Source of the DNA: Agrobacterium vaccinii
GTDB taxonomy: Bacteria > Pseudomonadota > Alphaproteobacteria > Rhizobiales > Rhizobiaceae
Length of the DNA: 64,000 nt
NCBI RefSeq assembly: GCF_021310995.1
Contig: NZ_CP054151.1
Location: forward strand, 971,501 to 1,035,500
Direction of reading: 5' to 3'
This document shows, piece by piece, positions 36,401 through 45,628 of the stretch. Made by a program: the position numbers and the translations under genes. The notes under the pieces are model-generated. The model worked only from the letters and a program-made list of their open reading frames with translations, made no database searches and had not been told where the DNA came from. Each line of letters opens with the position of its first letter. Position 1 is the stretch's first letter.

Positions 36401-37557
36401 AGCGCTCTCTCCTTACTCGCTGGCGACGGCAGATCAACTTGAGCTCGTGAGAGCTTTTTGCGATGTATGATCGCTTGCTCGAACTGATCAGGCTCAAAAC
36501 TCACTCGCCAAGACAAATAGACGCGCCAATCTCGTCGCTTCACCGAGCCAATGTCGAGCAAAACGGTATCCAGAACCATATTTTTCTGCTCAAATCTGTT
36601 ATCTGCTCGCACGAAATCCACCATAACCTGCTCGGCCGGGAGAAAAAAACCACATTCTTCCGTGCCCTCAGAAAGGCCCGTAAGAGTGATCTGCTCATTT
36701 CCCGAAAGGTAATGTTCAATCACCAACTCCGGATGAGCGGAGTTGTGATAAGCAAACGAATAATCTGAGGGCCAAGCCGGCCAGACATTGTCATGCCAGT
36801 GCTGATTGTACGTTCCGCCCAAAGTGCGACGAGGTAGCCAGGCCGGTGGAATTGGACCAAAATTTTGTGGAGGATAGGTCTTATATGGCTCTCTGATAGG
36901 ATCGTCAGGAGACTCGATCTGAGGCGCTGTAACGGATTTGGTATGATCTGACCATTCAGAGTTCAGCCTACCGCACCCGAGTGGATTTTGATGGTCTGTG
37001 TCAAAGATAGGCGTACCATCGTCATTTACGCCTTTTTGAATTTCACCGCCGAAGGCATACTCGTAACGCAAGGGTACTGCCATGGTTGGTGTGGGTTTGG
37101 AAAGCTCCCAGTGATCAAATAGCCCGCGATGCCGCTGCCACTCACTGGTCTCTTTCTCATTTAGCTTGCGCTTCCACACCGGCGCCCACTGGCGTGGACC
37201 AGTTACTCTGAGCTTTTTTGAGAATAGGCCAGCAGCACCGTTGTTGATTTTGATGCCACAGAGCCAGTCTGACATCGGCTTGCCACTCGGTGAATGGGCA
37301 ATGGCATCAACAATAAGATCGGTTGCTGGCTTGTTTGGAACGAGGTCAGATGGATGCCAAAGCGAAGATACGTTGACCTCGCCGTGGCATTTATCGGTAA
37401 AGACCATGGGGGCCTGCTCTTCGGCAGCAACCAGTTTTCCGTCATCGCCAATCTCGTAAGTAGCTTTCACGATCACGATGCCGAATTCGCGATTTTCGTT
37501 GTCGCGGCTGTAATAGCGGAAATTGGGAAATGGGGTCAGGTTTTTGAGTTCTGGCAT
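36397..37557 (-). CDS. DUF2169 T6SS adaptor
   Basis: A 386-residue protein with the DUF2169 hallmarks: LTPFPNFRYYSRDNENREFGIVIVKATYEI at the start, WAPVWKRKL, MAVPLRYEYAFGG, NPLGCG, and a C-terminal VLLDIGSVKRRDWRVYLSWRVSF. DUF2169 proteins act with DUF4150 PAAR-like proteins and VgrG to load large effectors in Agrobacterium and relatives. Seven bases separate it from vgrG. Confidence 0.85.
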   Translation of the reverse strand: MPELKNLTPFPNFRYYSRDNENREFGIVIVKATYEIGDDGKLVAAEEQAPMVFTDKCHGEVNVSSLWHPSDLVPNKPATDLIVDAIAHSPSGKPMSDWLCGIKINNGAAGLFSKKLRVTGPRQWAPVWKRKLNEKETSEWQRHRGLFDHWELSKPTPTMAVPLRYEYAFGGEIQKGVNDDGTPIFDTDHQNPLGCGRLNSEWSDHTKSVTAPQIESPDDPIREPYKTYPPQNFGPIPPAWLPRRTLGGTYNQHWHDNVWPAWPSDYSFAYHNSAHPELVIEHYLSGNEQITLTGLSEGTEECGFFLPAEQVMVDFVRADNRFEQKNMVLDTVLLDIGSVKRRDWRVYLSWRVSFEPDQFEQAIIHRKKLSRAQVDLPSPASKERAL

Positions 37558-37564
37558 CTCGACC

Positions 37565-39979
37565 TCAATTGTGGTCGATCATGGCAGAGGTAACCTGCAC
37601 ATGACTTTCACCCTCGATGTAGACCTTGACGCCCCTCAACAGGATCGTGCCGTCGTCTTTCATGATGAGGATAGACTTCGGCGGGACCTCATTGCCATCG
37701 GCGTCCTTGCCGCCGCCCACGCCGATAAACAGCTCCTTACCGATCATGATGTTCTTGGTATGCCCAACGGTCTGGTTGTAAACCTGGCCCACTGTAACGA
37801 CTTTCGCCACGCCGACCTGTTCAGTCTGGGCAATACCTACGCTCGTGTTCTGCATACGGCTGACAAGCGTGTTGAAGATGCCTTTGCCCAGAAGGGATGC
37901 GACTTGGTCACCCATTTTACTGCCCGATGATCGCATCGCATCGCCGGCATCAGAGCGCAGTTCACCGCTTGACGCGGCATTCACGCCATTTCGGATTGTA
38001 TCCACCGACGACGCCATCGCGCCGAGACCACCCGTTGCCATCAGTCCAGCGTAACCCGCGGCAGACGACAAAATGTCTTGAGCGCCAGCGTCACTGCCGC
38101 CTGAGCTTTCAGCTTGGCCGAGCGCGGCAGTTGCAGCTTCCGAGTTCTTGTTGGCCGAGGAGGGGCTGTCCGCCATGACGGATGATACCAGCGACATCGC
38201 CTGCTGCAGAAGTCCTGCACTTTTTCCTGCCAGGCTCGCGAGCAATCCACCTGCGATACCGCTGACCGCACCGCCCACACCACCGACGACCATGTTCAAG
38301 CCACCGCCCACCTGTTGGCTCATATTGGAGCCCACTTCCAAGGATTGGTTTGTGCCGACGGAGTGGACGGCATTCGCATCGACACGACTTGTTTGATTAT
38401 TCAGAACTTTTACAGTCTGATCCTTTTGAGCGTGCAGGAAAAGATTTTCCTGTCCCTTCTCATCCTCAAAGGTGAGTTCGTTATGACCTTGGCCCTTGTG
38501 GGTGTTGGAGCGTATCGCCATCCGAGTCTTGTTGGCAGGCAGGTCGTAAGGGACCGAGTTGGCAGGGTTCGGTACAACGCCGATGACGAGCGGCTTGTCC
38601 GGATCGCCATCCACGAACGCGACCATCACTTCCATGCCGATGCGTGGGATCACCTGCGCACCCCATGTGCCTCCACCCCATGCCTGGCTCACACGAACCC
38701 AGCACGTATCCGTCCCATCCTTCTTGGCCTTACGATCCCATGGAAACCACAGCTTTATGCGGCCATATTGATCCGGATGGATTTCCTCGCCCTCGGGACC
38801 CGCGACGATTGCCACCTGCGTGCCCTCGATCTTCGGGCGCTTGGTCGTGCGATGCGGGGTGAGGGGTACGCGGGCAGGAATGGCTTCGAAGGCGTTGCGG
38901 TATTCCGGCTCGTTGCTGTTGGTTTCATAGGAGCGATCCACAATGGTGTGGCTCGCCCGGATGATCACATGCTCTTCATATTCATGTTCGGGGTGGGCTT
39001 CCTCGTAAGGCGTAAACCGACGACCAGCTTCGAGAATACGTGATGTCGATCCGCCGAAGACACGGTCATGATCGGCTTCTATCGATTGTGCCCGCAGCTT
39101 TTGCGCCCGCTCTGCCTCTTCGACCGTCTTGATACGGGCCGGGTATTCGTAAAGCTCGCGCTTGGTCGCATCCGGCATCTGCACCAGTGATGGTGTCATA
39201 TTGCTCGGCACCATGCCGGGTGTCTCGAAATTCCAGTCGGCACCCGCCCGCTGGCCGGGCACGTAGGAAAAGCGGCGAGCCCAGTCATTGATATGGTTGC
39301 GATCCGACGATCCCTGTGCCAATCGTACCTTGCCTTCGCCCTGCGCAGACGGGGATGGTCCCAGCCATCCATTGGCAGTATCGGCCACATGCAGCTTGTG
39401 AGAGCCGTCTTCGTGCGAAAACCAGTAAAAAAGACCATCCTCTTCGAAGCGCCGCAAGAGATAGTCGAGGTCGGTCTCGTTGAACTGGGTGCTATAGTGT
39501 TGCGCAGGCGGTGGTTTGATAATACCCGACGTATCCGGTGCTGGAATGCCATGCTCGGAAAACAGCGTTTCGGCGATCTCGATGGATGTCTTGTCCATCC
39601 AGATGCGGCAGTCTGAACGGCGGGATAGCAACCACATCTGTGGGCGAATGGTCATAGCGTACGAACGCAGGCCGCGGGTGATCGGTGGCCCCTCGTGCAG
39701 GTCCGTCACAAGACCATTGAAGGAGCGGCGGATGCCGCTTCCCTCTTCGCCGTCGCCTTGGCTGACTTCGAGGGAGACATCGACCAGACGACCGATCAGC
39801 TCTTCCGGCTTCACCGCTTCCTTTTTGGCGCGGACGCTGAGCTGTATCTCGAAGAGTTGTGAGACTCCCTCGCTAATCTCCATCCGCTCCGGCAACAACT
39901 GGTCTTCGCCGAGCGGCGACCTCACCTTCAAAACACGGCTGGCTTGGATAAAGTCGGCGGACGATGGCTGCTCGGTCAT
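37565..39979 (-). CDS. vgrG: VgrG spike protein (TssI)
   Basis: An 804-residue spike. The N-terminal ~450 residues are the gp27-like hub (VSQLFEIQLSVRAKKE, FNGLVTDLHEG, HYSTQFNETDLDYLLRRFEEDGLFYWF), followed by the gp5 OB fold (GEEIHPDQYGRIKLWFPWD, VRVSQAWGGGTWGAQVIPRIGMEVMVAFVDGDPDKPLV) and a beta-needle. Residues ~558-702 are an unusual Gly/Ala/Ser-rich insert within the needle, after which needle-like sequence resumes. The start ATG 39979 (MTEQPSS) fits better than one 36 bases upstream. First gene of the module; no core T6SS genes nearby, hence an orphan vgrG. Confidence 0.95.
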   Translation of the reverse strand: MTEQPSSADFIQASRVLKVRSPLGEDQLLPERMEISEGVSQLFEIQLSVRAKKEAVKPEELIGRLVDVSLEVSQGDGEEGSGIRRSFNGLVTDLHEGPPITRGLRSYAMTIRPQMWLLSRRSDCRIWMDKTSIEIAETLFSEHGIPAPDTSGIIKPPPAQHYSTQFNETDLDYLLRRFEEDGLFYWFSHEDGSHKLHVADTANGWLGPSPSAQGEGKVRLAQGSSDRNHINDWARRFSYVPGQRAGADWNFETPGMVPSNMTPSLVQMPDATKRELYEYPARIKTVEEAERAQKLRAQSIEADHDRVFGGSTSRILEAGRRFTPYEEAHPEHEYEEHVIIRASHTIVDRSYETNSNEPEYRNAFEAIPARVPLTPHRTTKRPKIEGTQVAIVAGPEGEEIHPDQYGRIKLWFPWDRKAKKDGTDTCWVRVSQAWGGGTWGAQVIPRIGMEVMVAFVDGDPDKPLVIGVVPNPANSVPYDLPANKTRMAIRSNTHKGQGHNELTFEDEKGQENLFLHAQKDQTVKVLNNQTSRVDANAVHSVGTNQSLEVGSNMSQQVGGGLNMVVGGVGGAVSGIAGGLLASLAGKSAGLLQQAMSLVSSVMADSPSSANKNSEAATAALGQAESSGGSDAGAQDILSSAAGYAGLMATGGLGAMASSVDTIRNGVNAASSGELRSDAGDAMRSSGSKMGDQVASLLGKGIFNTLVSRMQNTSVGIAQTEQVGVAKVVTVGQVYNQTVGHTKNIMIGKELFIGVGGGKDADGNEVPPKSILIMKDDGTILLRGVKVYIEGESHVQVTSAMIDHN

Positions 39980-40174
39980 GGGAAACCCCGGTGATCGGAT
40001 TGGAAAAAATATCAATCAGCTGTCAAAATCTTTAAGGAATGCAATCAATCATTGTGTCAAAAGCAAGGAGAGGCGATCTTATTTGCAACCGTTGGCCTAT
40101 AATGTTCGCGTTGAATCGCAAACTCGCCGTAATATGCCGACTAATCTGAGGGAAAGGCAGGTGAGGTCACATGC

Positions 40175-41230
40175 ATGGCGCTATTGAATATGGACAATGG
40201 GGTACCAAAGAAACGTAGAAAGGCTCACAGCCCCGGGACTAAGCACGATGCAGAAGGTTATGGACTCGCGCGCGAGGAGGCCAACGAACGTCGCGGAGCG
40301 GGTTGGTGGGTCAGCCTGAGACGGCGCGGACACAAGATCGTGCGCCTGTTTAAGGACAGTGTCTACAGCACCGATAAAGCTGCCTACAAGGCGGCGCGTG
40401 CCTATCGCGATGCGATCATCGAAGCCATACCACCCGCGACCAATCACGAACAGGCCGTTCTTCTGCGCAAGAACATTAAGAGTGGCATCTCCGGGGTGCG
40501 CCGGGTTGAGACCCGCGACGGCGATGTCTGGCAGGTAATGCTGACGACCAATAAGTGCCTTAAGCGAGAAAACTTCTCCGTGTCGAAGTTCGGAGAGCAG
40601 GCCGCAAAATCAATGGCTATTGCCCAGCGGCGCAAATGGCTTGCCGCACTCCCCGTTACGCATCTTGCTTATGCCCATCACGCAGCGGAGATGGCGCAAG
40701 AGCATTTTGCCGACGATCTCATACCCGTCAGCGACGTCATGCCGGAAACCCATCTCACTGCTGACGAGATCGAAGAACGCATCCAGTCGATCAACGATGA
40801 TTTCGACAGGGCACGTCCGAAGCGGTTACGGGTCCGGGTTAAATATTATCACGGTAGCAGGCTCTCGGTGTTCGTTTCCGATGCAGGCAGGCCTGCCAAA
40901 CGCAAGCTTGTGCACATCAACACACGAAGGCTGGAAAAGCTGGACGTTTTGACCGAAGCAAAAGCAAAAGTCGAAGCCGTCATTACGGAGTTCTACGATC
41001 GCGTAGGCCGTCGCCGGCGCACGTGGCCAGCAATTTTGCCAGCACATCACCGGTCACCGCTTTCGCGCTTTTACGTCCACGCGTCCGAGGAACGGCCCGC
41101 ACGATGGCGAATGGCCGATTTGAGGGCAGGGAGGCGAAGGCACCATCGAGACCGCGCCATTTGGTCAGTGTCGACCAGTTCGCCAGACGCCGACGCACGG
41201 TGGCTGGCGCATGCGGGCCAATGGATTTGA
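40175..41230 (+). CDS. AP2-like DNA-binding protein, C-terminus replaced at a junction
   Basis: Two segments resemble AP2-type beta-sheet DNA-binding units: GWWVSLRRRGHKIVRLFKDSVYSTDKAAYKAARAYRDAII (about 45-85) and SGISGVRRVETRDGDVWQVMLTT...KFGEQAAKSMAIAQRRKW (about 105-155). The pattern recurs in the protein at 43.3 kb. From about residue 287 (after RRRRTWP) the frame runs through the antisense of an integrase fragment, so the native C-terminus is lost. It diverges from vgrG across 195 bases, so it could regulate that operon. The AP2 call is by pattern only. Confidence 0.5.
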   Translation: MALLNMDNGVPKKRRKAHSPGTKHDAEGYGLAREEANERRGAGWWVSLRRRGHKIVRLFKDSVYSTDKAAYKAARAYRDAIIEAIPPATNHEQAVLLRKNIKSGISGVRRVETRDGDVWQVMLTTNKCLKRENFSVSKFGEQAAKSMAIAQRRKWLAALPVTHLAYAHHAAEMAQEHFADDLIPVSDVMPETHLTADEIEERIQSINDDFDRARPKRLRVRVKYYHGSRLSVFVSDAGRPAKRKLVHINTRRLEKLDVLTEAKAKVEAVITEFYDRVGRRRRTWPAILPAHHRSPLSRFYVHASEERPARWRMADLRAGRRRHHRDRAIWSVSTSSPDADARWLAHAGQWI

Positions 41231-41605
41231 GAAACCCCTGCTTTCGGAGGTTGTCATCCACGTGGGCTGGCATCCATGATCTGCCTCGATGGTTTTTTCT
41301 CGGGGTCCCAGAGATGATGTGCGACAAATTTGAGCAGCAAGGCTTCGGGCGCCGGTCAGGCAAGAGAATGGCCGGTCGCTGCCAGTCCCCAGGCTTCGAG
41401 ATAGGCCAGATCGGAGGTCAGCGCTCGAAGCGTGCTGGCACCCATGCCGGCATTGACGAGGTGGCGCAGCGTTTCGATGGCCTAGTCGGTCAGAAGCTCG
41501 GCAAGTTCGTCGCGCCGTTCGAGCGGAAGCACGGATGCGATCGTGTCGAGCCCCTCGGCACGGCGCTCGACGGAGGTCTGTGATTTTGTCGGTTTGGCCA
41601 CGTTG
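41030..41605 (-). pseudogene. Tyrosine recombinase remnant
   Basis: Starting near a GTG at 41601, the frame reads AKPTKSQTSVERRAEGLD...ELLTD, meets a TAG, continues AIETLRHLVNAGMGASTLRALTSDLAYLEAWGLAATGHSL, then shifts frame to MPAHVDDNLRKQGFL...PATVRRRLANWSTLTKWRG...AVTGDVLAKLLATCAGDGLRDRR. This is the N-terminal and core-binding region of a recombinase. It stops abruptly at ~41026, against the AP2-like gene, and lacks the catalytic domain. Confidence 0.7.
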
Positions 41606-41922
41606 GCTCCGGAATGACGGTTTGTTGCGGCCGTTATGGCCCTGCTTTAGTGCGATTTTGTCTGATTTTCTGCCTCAGATCAACTGCCATCGATAATGAA
41701 GACTGATCGATGGCTATCGCGCGGACCCAGTGTTATACAGAGTATTGAATCTTAATACCTAAAATAGCTTTCATTTAAGAATACATTAACTTTAATTTCA
41801 ATGGTTTGCAGCGAACAAGGATTTGATCATGTTGCCCAATACGTCGGGGATTTCGGCAAGACTGGGAAACGAAGGTTCAGATTTGCACATCACAAGCGGA
41901 GTGATTCTCGGATCGAGTTGGA
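41606..41922. other. AT-rich intergenic stretch
   Basis: About 315 bases with A/T-rich tracts around 41740-41820 and no supported gene. It may hold the promoter of the small gene that follows. Confidence 0.35.
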
Positions 41923-42141
41923 ATGACAAACGATCAAGAATCACTCTCCGATATCAAGATGAGGCCCACCACAGTTTTCTTACTCAACCAACATGGTTTT
42001 GAAATGTTGAAGGACCTAGCTCAGGTATCGAACGCTGACATCCTGCTTCTTGCCGGCATGGGTGGTAGCGATCGGCGCAAGCTCGCGGCAGCATTGGATC
42101 GAGAGCTCATTCCTCAAATCTCTCGGCGCAAGAAAGCCTAG
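41923..42141 (+). CDS. Small hypothetical protein
   Basis: A 72-residue protein (MTNDQESLSDIKMRPTTVF...) with a predicted strand-helix middle and a basic end. GGAG lies 7 bases before the ATG. No family recognised. It ends about 100 bases before the IS630 copy at 42.2 kb. Confidence 0.4.
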   Translation: MTNDQESLSDIKMRPTTVFLLNQHGFEMLKDLAQVSNADILLLAGMGGSDRRKLAAALDRELIPQISRRKKA

Positions 42142-42243
42142 TTGGCGTTGGCCATGAGACCTAGATAGTTAACGCTGCCGAGATTGCGGACGCGTCCGAA
42201 TCGGTGGAGATTATCGCCCCATAGGGTCTCTACGGCTCTCGCC

Positions 42244-43294
42244 TAGAGCGCTTCACCTTTTGACGGAACCATATCCTGCATTTCTGATGTAGTTTGCGCA
42301 TTCGTCGGGTCGGATCGTTTCGACCAGCCCGCCAATATGCCGCCAGGTATCTTCGATGCTGCGCTTCTGTGCGTTGCGCATCCAGTGCTTTATCTTCGAG
42401 AAGGCCTGTTCGATTGGATTGAGGTCCGGCGAGTAGGGTGGCAGGAACCATAGCCGAGCACCGGCAGCCGTGATCGCCTGACGGACTGCCGCGGATTTGT
42501 GGCTGCCAAGATTGTCCATGACGACGATGTCGCCTGGCTTGAGAACCGGAACCAACTGCTGTTCGACATAGGCACGAAAGCACTGACCGTTGATCGGTCC
42601 GTCGAAGACACAAGGTGCTGCCAACCGATCCTTTCTCAATGCACCGAGGAATGTCAGCGTACGCCAGTGCCCATGCGGCGCAAACGCACGCAGTCGCTTG
42701 CCTTTGGGTCCCCAGCCCCTGATGGGTGTCATGTTGGTCTTGATCCAGGTCTCATCAATGAAGACCAGCCGTTCAGGATCGAGGTGATGCTGTAAGGTCT
42801 TCCATCGCTCTCTTCTACGGGCGACATCGGCACGCGCCTGTTCAAGGGCGAACAGCGTTTTTTTTAAAGCGCAGCCCCTCGCTGCGGATGAATTTCCAAA
42901 TTGTATTGTGGGAGACGGCGATGCCTCGCAAGGCAAGTTCGGCCTTCAGTCCATGCAGTGTCAGGTGTGGATTCTGAGCGAGCCGTTCGGCAATGAAGCT
43001 GCGATGTGGCTCCAGGATGCGCTTGCGGTAACCACCCATCTTGCCTGGACGAACCGATCCGGTCGCACGATGGCGCTGAGACCATTTCACCACCGAAGAC
43101 GCGGCCACATCAAAGCGCGCTGCAACGGCACGGACGCTTTCGCCGCTCGACACGGCTGCGACAACACGTTCACGAAGATCATTTGATATCGGTGCGGTCA
43201 TCAGATGCTGGCCTCCATCCAGCCAACATCAGTGAATCACATCAGAACTGCTTTGGGAATCAAACCCGATTCAGAAAGACGTGGAAACGCTCTA
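42244..43294 (-). mobile_element. IS630-family element, copy 2 (complete)
   Basis: Bounded by TA at 42244-42245 and 43293-43294, the expected IS630 target duplication, with inverted ends GAGCG(C/T)TTC...GAAACGCTC. About 1,047 bases inside. Almost identical to the copy at 47.6 kb and in the same orientation. Confidence 0.9.
42253..43201 (-). CDS. IS630 transposase (copy 2)
   Basis: The HTH frame (42842-43201) and DDE frame (from 42253, start of overlap near 42870) are identical in layout to the other copies and overlap at the A8 slippage site. The D-D-E residues ([21 protein letters not shown]) are intact, so this copy could be active. Confidence 0.88.
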
Positions 43295-43299
43295 GATCC

Positions 43300-43896
43300 T
43301 CAATCTTCAGTGTCGGTCAGTTTTCGATGGAGTGCGATGGCACCTGGACTGCGAAGAGCGGGTTCGTCGCCGTTGTCAACAGCAAGCACCATGCAGATCC
43401 GCTCTTCTTCCGCGAGCCGTCTGGCTTCATCGTGACCGTATTTGCCAATGTTGAACGTTCGAGAGATAGCTTTGCGGCGTCTTTTTGTTGCAGAGGCATT
43501 CCCCTGATCCTCAACCTTCACCTCAATCCGGGCGATCCATGCGCCGTCTTTATAATGTTTACCAGGCTGTACGTAATAGACGCCAGGCAGATTGCTTCCT
43601 TCGGAACGGTTCTTGCGCACCTGCATGCGCATATCGCTGTTCGTCAAAGGCGGTACGACACTCAAAACCGCATCGCGATAGGCCTTGGCGACGATCAGCG
43701 CCTGCTCATTTCCACCATAGGTGCCGTCACTAAAGGTCATCTGAAACGTCTTGCCGCCACGCGAAAAGTTGACTAGCCATGCATTCTGACCGTGGCGATC
43801 GGCATCAACCCGATTGATGGCGTACATGTCGTCTTCGTGAAACTGTGGAGCAGCCTCGAAAAATTGAAAGTTTTTCGTCAAATGGCCACTACCCAT
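43300..43896 (-). CDS. AP2-like protein of the second T6SS module
   Basis: A 198-residue protein with the same architecture as the gene at 40.2 kb: AWLVNFSRGGKTFQMTF...YGGNEQALIVAKAYRDAVLSVVPPLTN, followed by RKNRSEGSNLPGVYYV...AWIARIEV...ISRTFNIGKYGHDEARRLAEEER. The two halves look like successive AP2-type units. The IS630 copy begins a few bases after its stop, so little of any following sequence remains. It is the last gene of the minus-strand T6SS cargo series; DNA binding and a regulatory role are inference. Confidence 0.5.
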   Translation of the reverse strand: MGSGHLTKNFQFFEAAPQFHEDDMYAINRVDADRHGQNAWLVNFSRGGKTFQMTFSDGTYGGNEQALIVAKAYRDAVLSVVPPLTNSDMRMQVRKNRSEGSNLPGVYYVQPGKHYKDGAWIARIEVKVEDQGNASATKRRRKAISRTFNIGKYGHDEARRLAEEERICMVLAVDNGDEPALRSPGAIALHRKLTDTED

Positions 43897-43962
43897 CCTA
43901 TAGATTACCTTTCGAGAGGTTTCCTTGAATCACATCCGTTGGTCCTGTGGACCAAACACTCT

Positions 43963-44292
43963 TCACTCGAACGTAATCCACGAAACACCTTCAACCAAGC
44001 GGCCGCCATGGGCGCATGAATCGCCGATGCGGGCAATTTTCTTGCCCTGAATGCTTGCGACAGATGACCCGCTCGTGATTTTGTCAGAAGTTGTTGGCAC
44101 GCCCGTGCAGAGCAGGCTGTCTCCGACTGTTGCAACAGGCACGCCTTCGACAGTGACGAATGTTTGCTGCGTCGATATCACAGGCCCACCGATGTGCGGT
44201 TTTGGACCGGGATCTATCATCGGGCAGACATGCATATGACCTTTCAAAGTAACAAATCGTCCAGTCATTGGATTAACCTCTCTTGTTATCAC
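43963..44292 (-). CDS. PAAR-domain spike tip protein
   Basis: A 109-residue protein consisting of one PAAR domain: GHMHVCPM, GPKPHIGGPVIS, VEGVPVATVGDSLLCTG, ARIGDSCAHGG. His and Cys residues of the zinc-binding tip are present. It sharpens a VgrG spike and may connect it to the module's effector. Its start overlaps the upstream ATP-grasp gene stop by 4 bases. Confidence 0.9.
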   Translation of the reverse strand: MITREVNPMTGRFVTLKGHMHVCPMIDPGPKPHIGGPVISTQQTFVTVEGVPVATVGDSLLCTGVPTTSDKITSGSSVASIQGKKIARIGDSCAHGGRLVEGVSWITFE

Positions 44293-45077
44293 GACGCCCG
44301 GGCGAAAGGTAAAGGTGCCATGGAAAGCACGCGCCCGTCGCGCCCGCGAAAGCGTAGACCGCGATCAAAATCCCCATCATTCTGCCAGTGAAACAAGCAG
44401 GCATCCGCACGCCGGATCAGCGGGTTAATATCTATGAGTAATGCACGCCAGCCGGATTCGGAATTCTGATTAACAAAGACGTCAACGATCGCGTCGTCCA
44501 GATGAGAAACGGACAGAAACTCATCGGCAAAATCGATCAGGGCAGAAGCAATAAACCTCGCACTTTGCTCGATCTCTGGAAAAACCATGGTGTGAAAATA
44601 CTGAGATGCGCCAATAAAGGCACGGTTGTTCAAGAACAACCTGAACTCTGTCCATTGCGGGATATCTTGCCACGGTCTTATGAACAGACCGACATCGAAC
44701 TTGTGCTGCAGCGAGCTCGCAAGGAGGCCAGCTACCCGCGGATTGTCTTGCAGCAAATGAGGCGCGAGATCTCGACTGTTAGATATTGGGGCTTTCTGAA
44801 AGAAACCAGGCTTTTTAAAGCTGCAGCCACCAAGACGGGCATGGCCCCCTGAGGGAAAAATCGCGACCTTTTCATCGATGGCGGTGTAAAAACCATCAGT
44901 AAAGGGCGGAATCTCATCAATCTCGAAGATATCGCGGAAGGCCGCGGTCCGCGCACCGATTGCCAATCGATCCTGATCGGACAAGATGATATGCTCCACC
45001 GGCAATCCGAGCGCGATTACCTCGTCCGGCCAATGTTCCATGAAAGTTGATCGCCACTTCTCGTGTAGACCTAGCAT
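44289..45077 (-). CDS. CDC123/D123-family ATP-grasp protein in T6SS module
   Basis: A 262-residue protein matching the D123 family: FPSGGHARLGGCSFKKPGF (about 75-93, including paired lysines), WTEFRLFLNNRAFIGASQYF (142-161), AIVDVFVNQNSESGWRALLIDINPL (196-220) and the Trp after LFHW. Eukaryotic Cdc123 helps assemble initiation factor eIF2; bacterial relatives, a divergent (R2K) ATP-grasp group, are known to occur with T6SS genes and are proposed to ligate peptides to proteins. Here it sits between the SUKH immunity and PAAR genes. It might modify an effector or act as one; neither is shown. Confidence 0.75.
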   Translation of the reverse strand: MLGLHEKWRSTFMEHWPDEVIALGLPVEHIILSDQDRLAIGARTAAFRDIFEIDEIPPFTDGFYTAIDEKVAIFPSGGHARLGGCSFKKPGFFQKAPISNSRDLAPHLLQDNPRVAGLLASSLQHKFDVGLFIRPWQDIPQWTEFRLFLNNRAFIGASQYFHTMVFPEIEQSARFIASALIDFADEFLSVSHLDDAIVDVFVNQNSESGWRALLIDINPLIRRADACLFHWQNDGDFDRGLRFRGRDGRVLSMAPLPFARAS

Positions 45078-45095
45078 GTCAAATCCTGCGCACCT

Positions 45096-45617
45096 TCAGA
45101 GATTTTCTGCAGCTGTAAGATTCTTGAAAAATTCGGGGAGGCTATCAGCGACTTTTACAACGCCCTTGGCGTTATTGCCCGTGCCGAAGGGATCTGTACC
45201 TCTTTCCCAAAAATATACCGCACCGTTATCCGGATCCTTGCCATCCATCAGTAGATAGGAGTGGCCGGCATCGGCGGAACCGAAAAACACCATTGGCAAT
45301 GTAAACTGGTCAGGCCATGCCGATCCAGATATAAAGGTTTCATGGAGAGAAACAATATTATCGAAATCTGAAACCAGCACCTGTACATCATGAACTGAGC
45401 GGCTACCGTCGTCATACTGCACTAAGAATGAATCATTACATTCGGTTCCGCAGTGACCATATTTCCTCAACACATCAGCCAAGTCGCTTGGTATGGTAAG
45501 CCCGGTAAGCTCGGAAAATCGATTGAAATTTCCGGTATCCCAGGTGGTGTTCGGCACAACCTGGAAGTCACAGTTATCCTGTAAAAACTTAATCGCTTGG
45601 TTGAGGTCAGGCATCAT
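45096..45617 (-). CDS. SUKH (SMI1/KNR4)-family immunity protein
   Basis: A 173-residue protein with the SUKH pattern: LTIPSDLADVLRKYG near the N-terminus, a central PMVFFGSADAGHSYLLMD strand pair and VYFWERGT followed by VADSLPEFFKNL. SUKH proteins are immunity partners for diverse nuclease toxins of polymorphic systems. It begins 11 bases after the true end of the interrupted WHH nuclease gene, so it is that toxin's cognate. It remains intact although the toxin carries a premature stop. Confidence 0.8.
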   Translation of the reverse strand: MMPDLNQAIKFLQDNCDFQVVPNTTWDTGNFNRFSELTGLTIPSDLADVLRKYGHCGTECNDSFLVQYDDGSRSVHDVQVLVSDFDNIVSLHETFISGSAWPDQFTLPMVFFGSADAGHSYLLMDGKDPDNGAVYFWERGTDPFGTGNNAKGVVKVADSLPEFFKNLTAAENL

Positions 45618-45628
45618 CGAGTCTAATC

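Noticed and set aside
41023..41583. 186-codon plus-strand frame
   Set aside because: It is antisense to a clear recombinase remnant, whose translation is more convincing.
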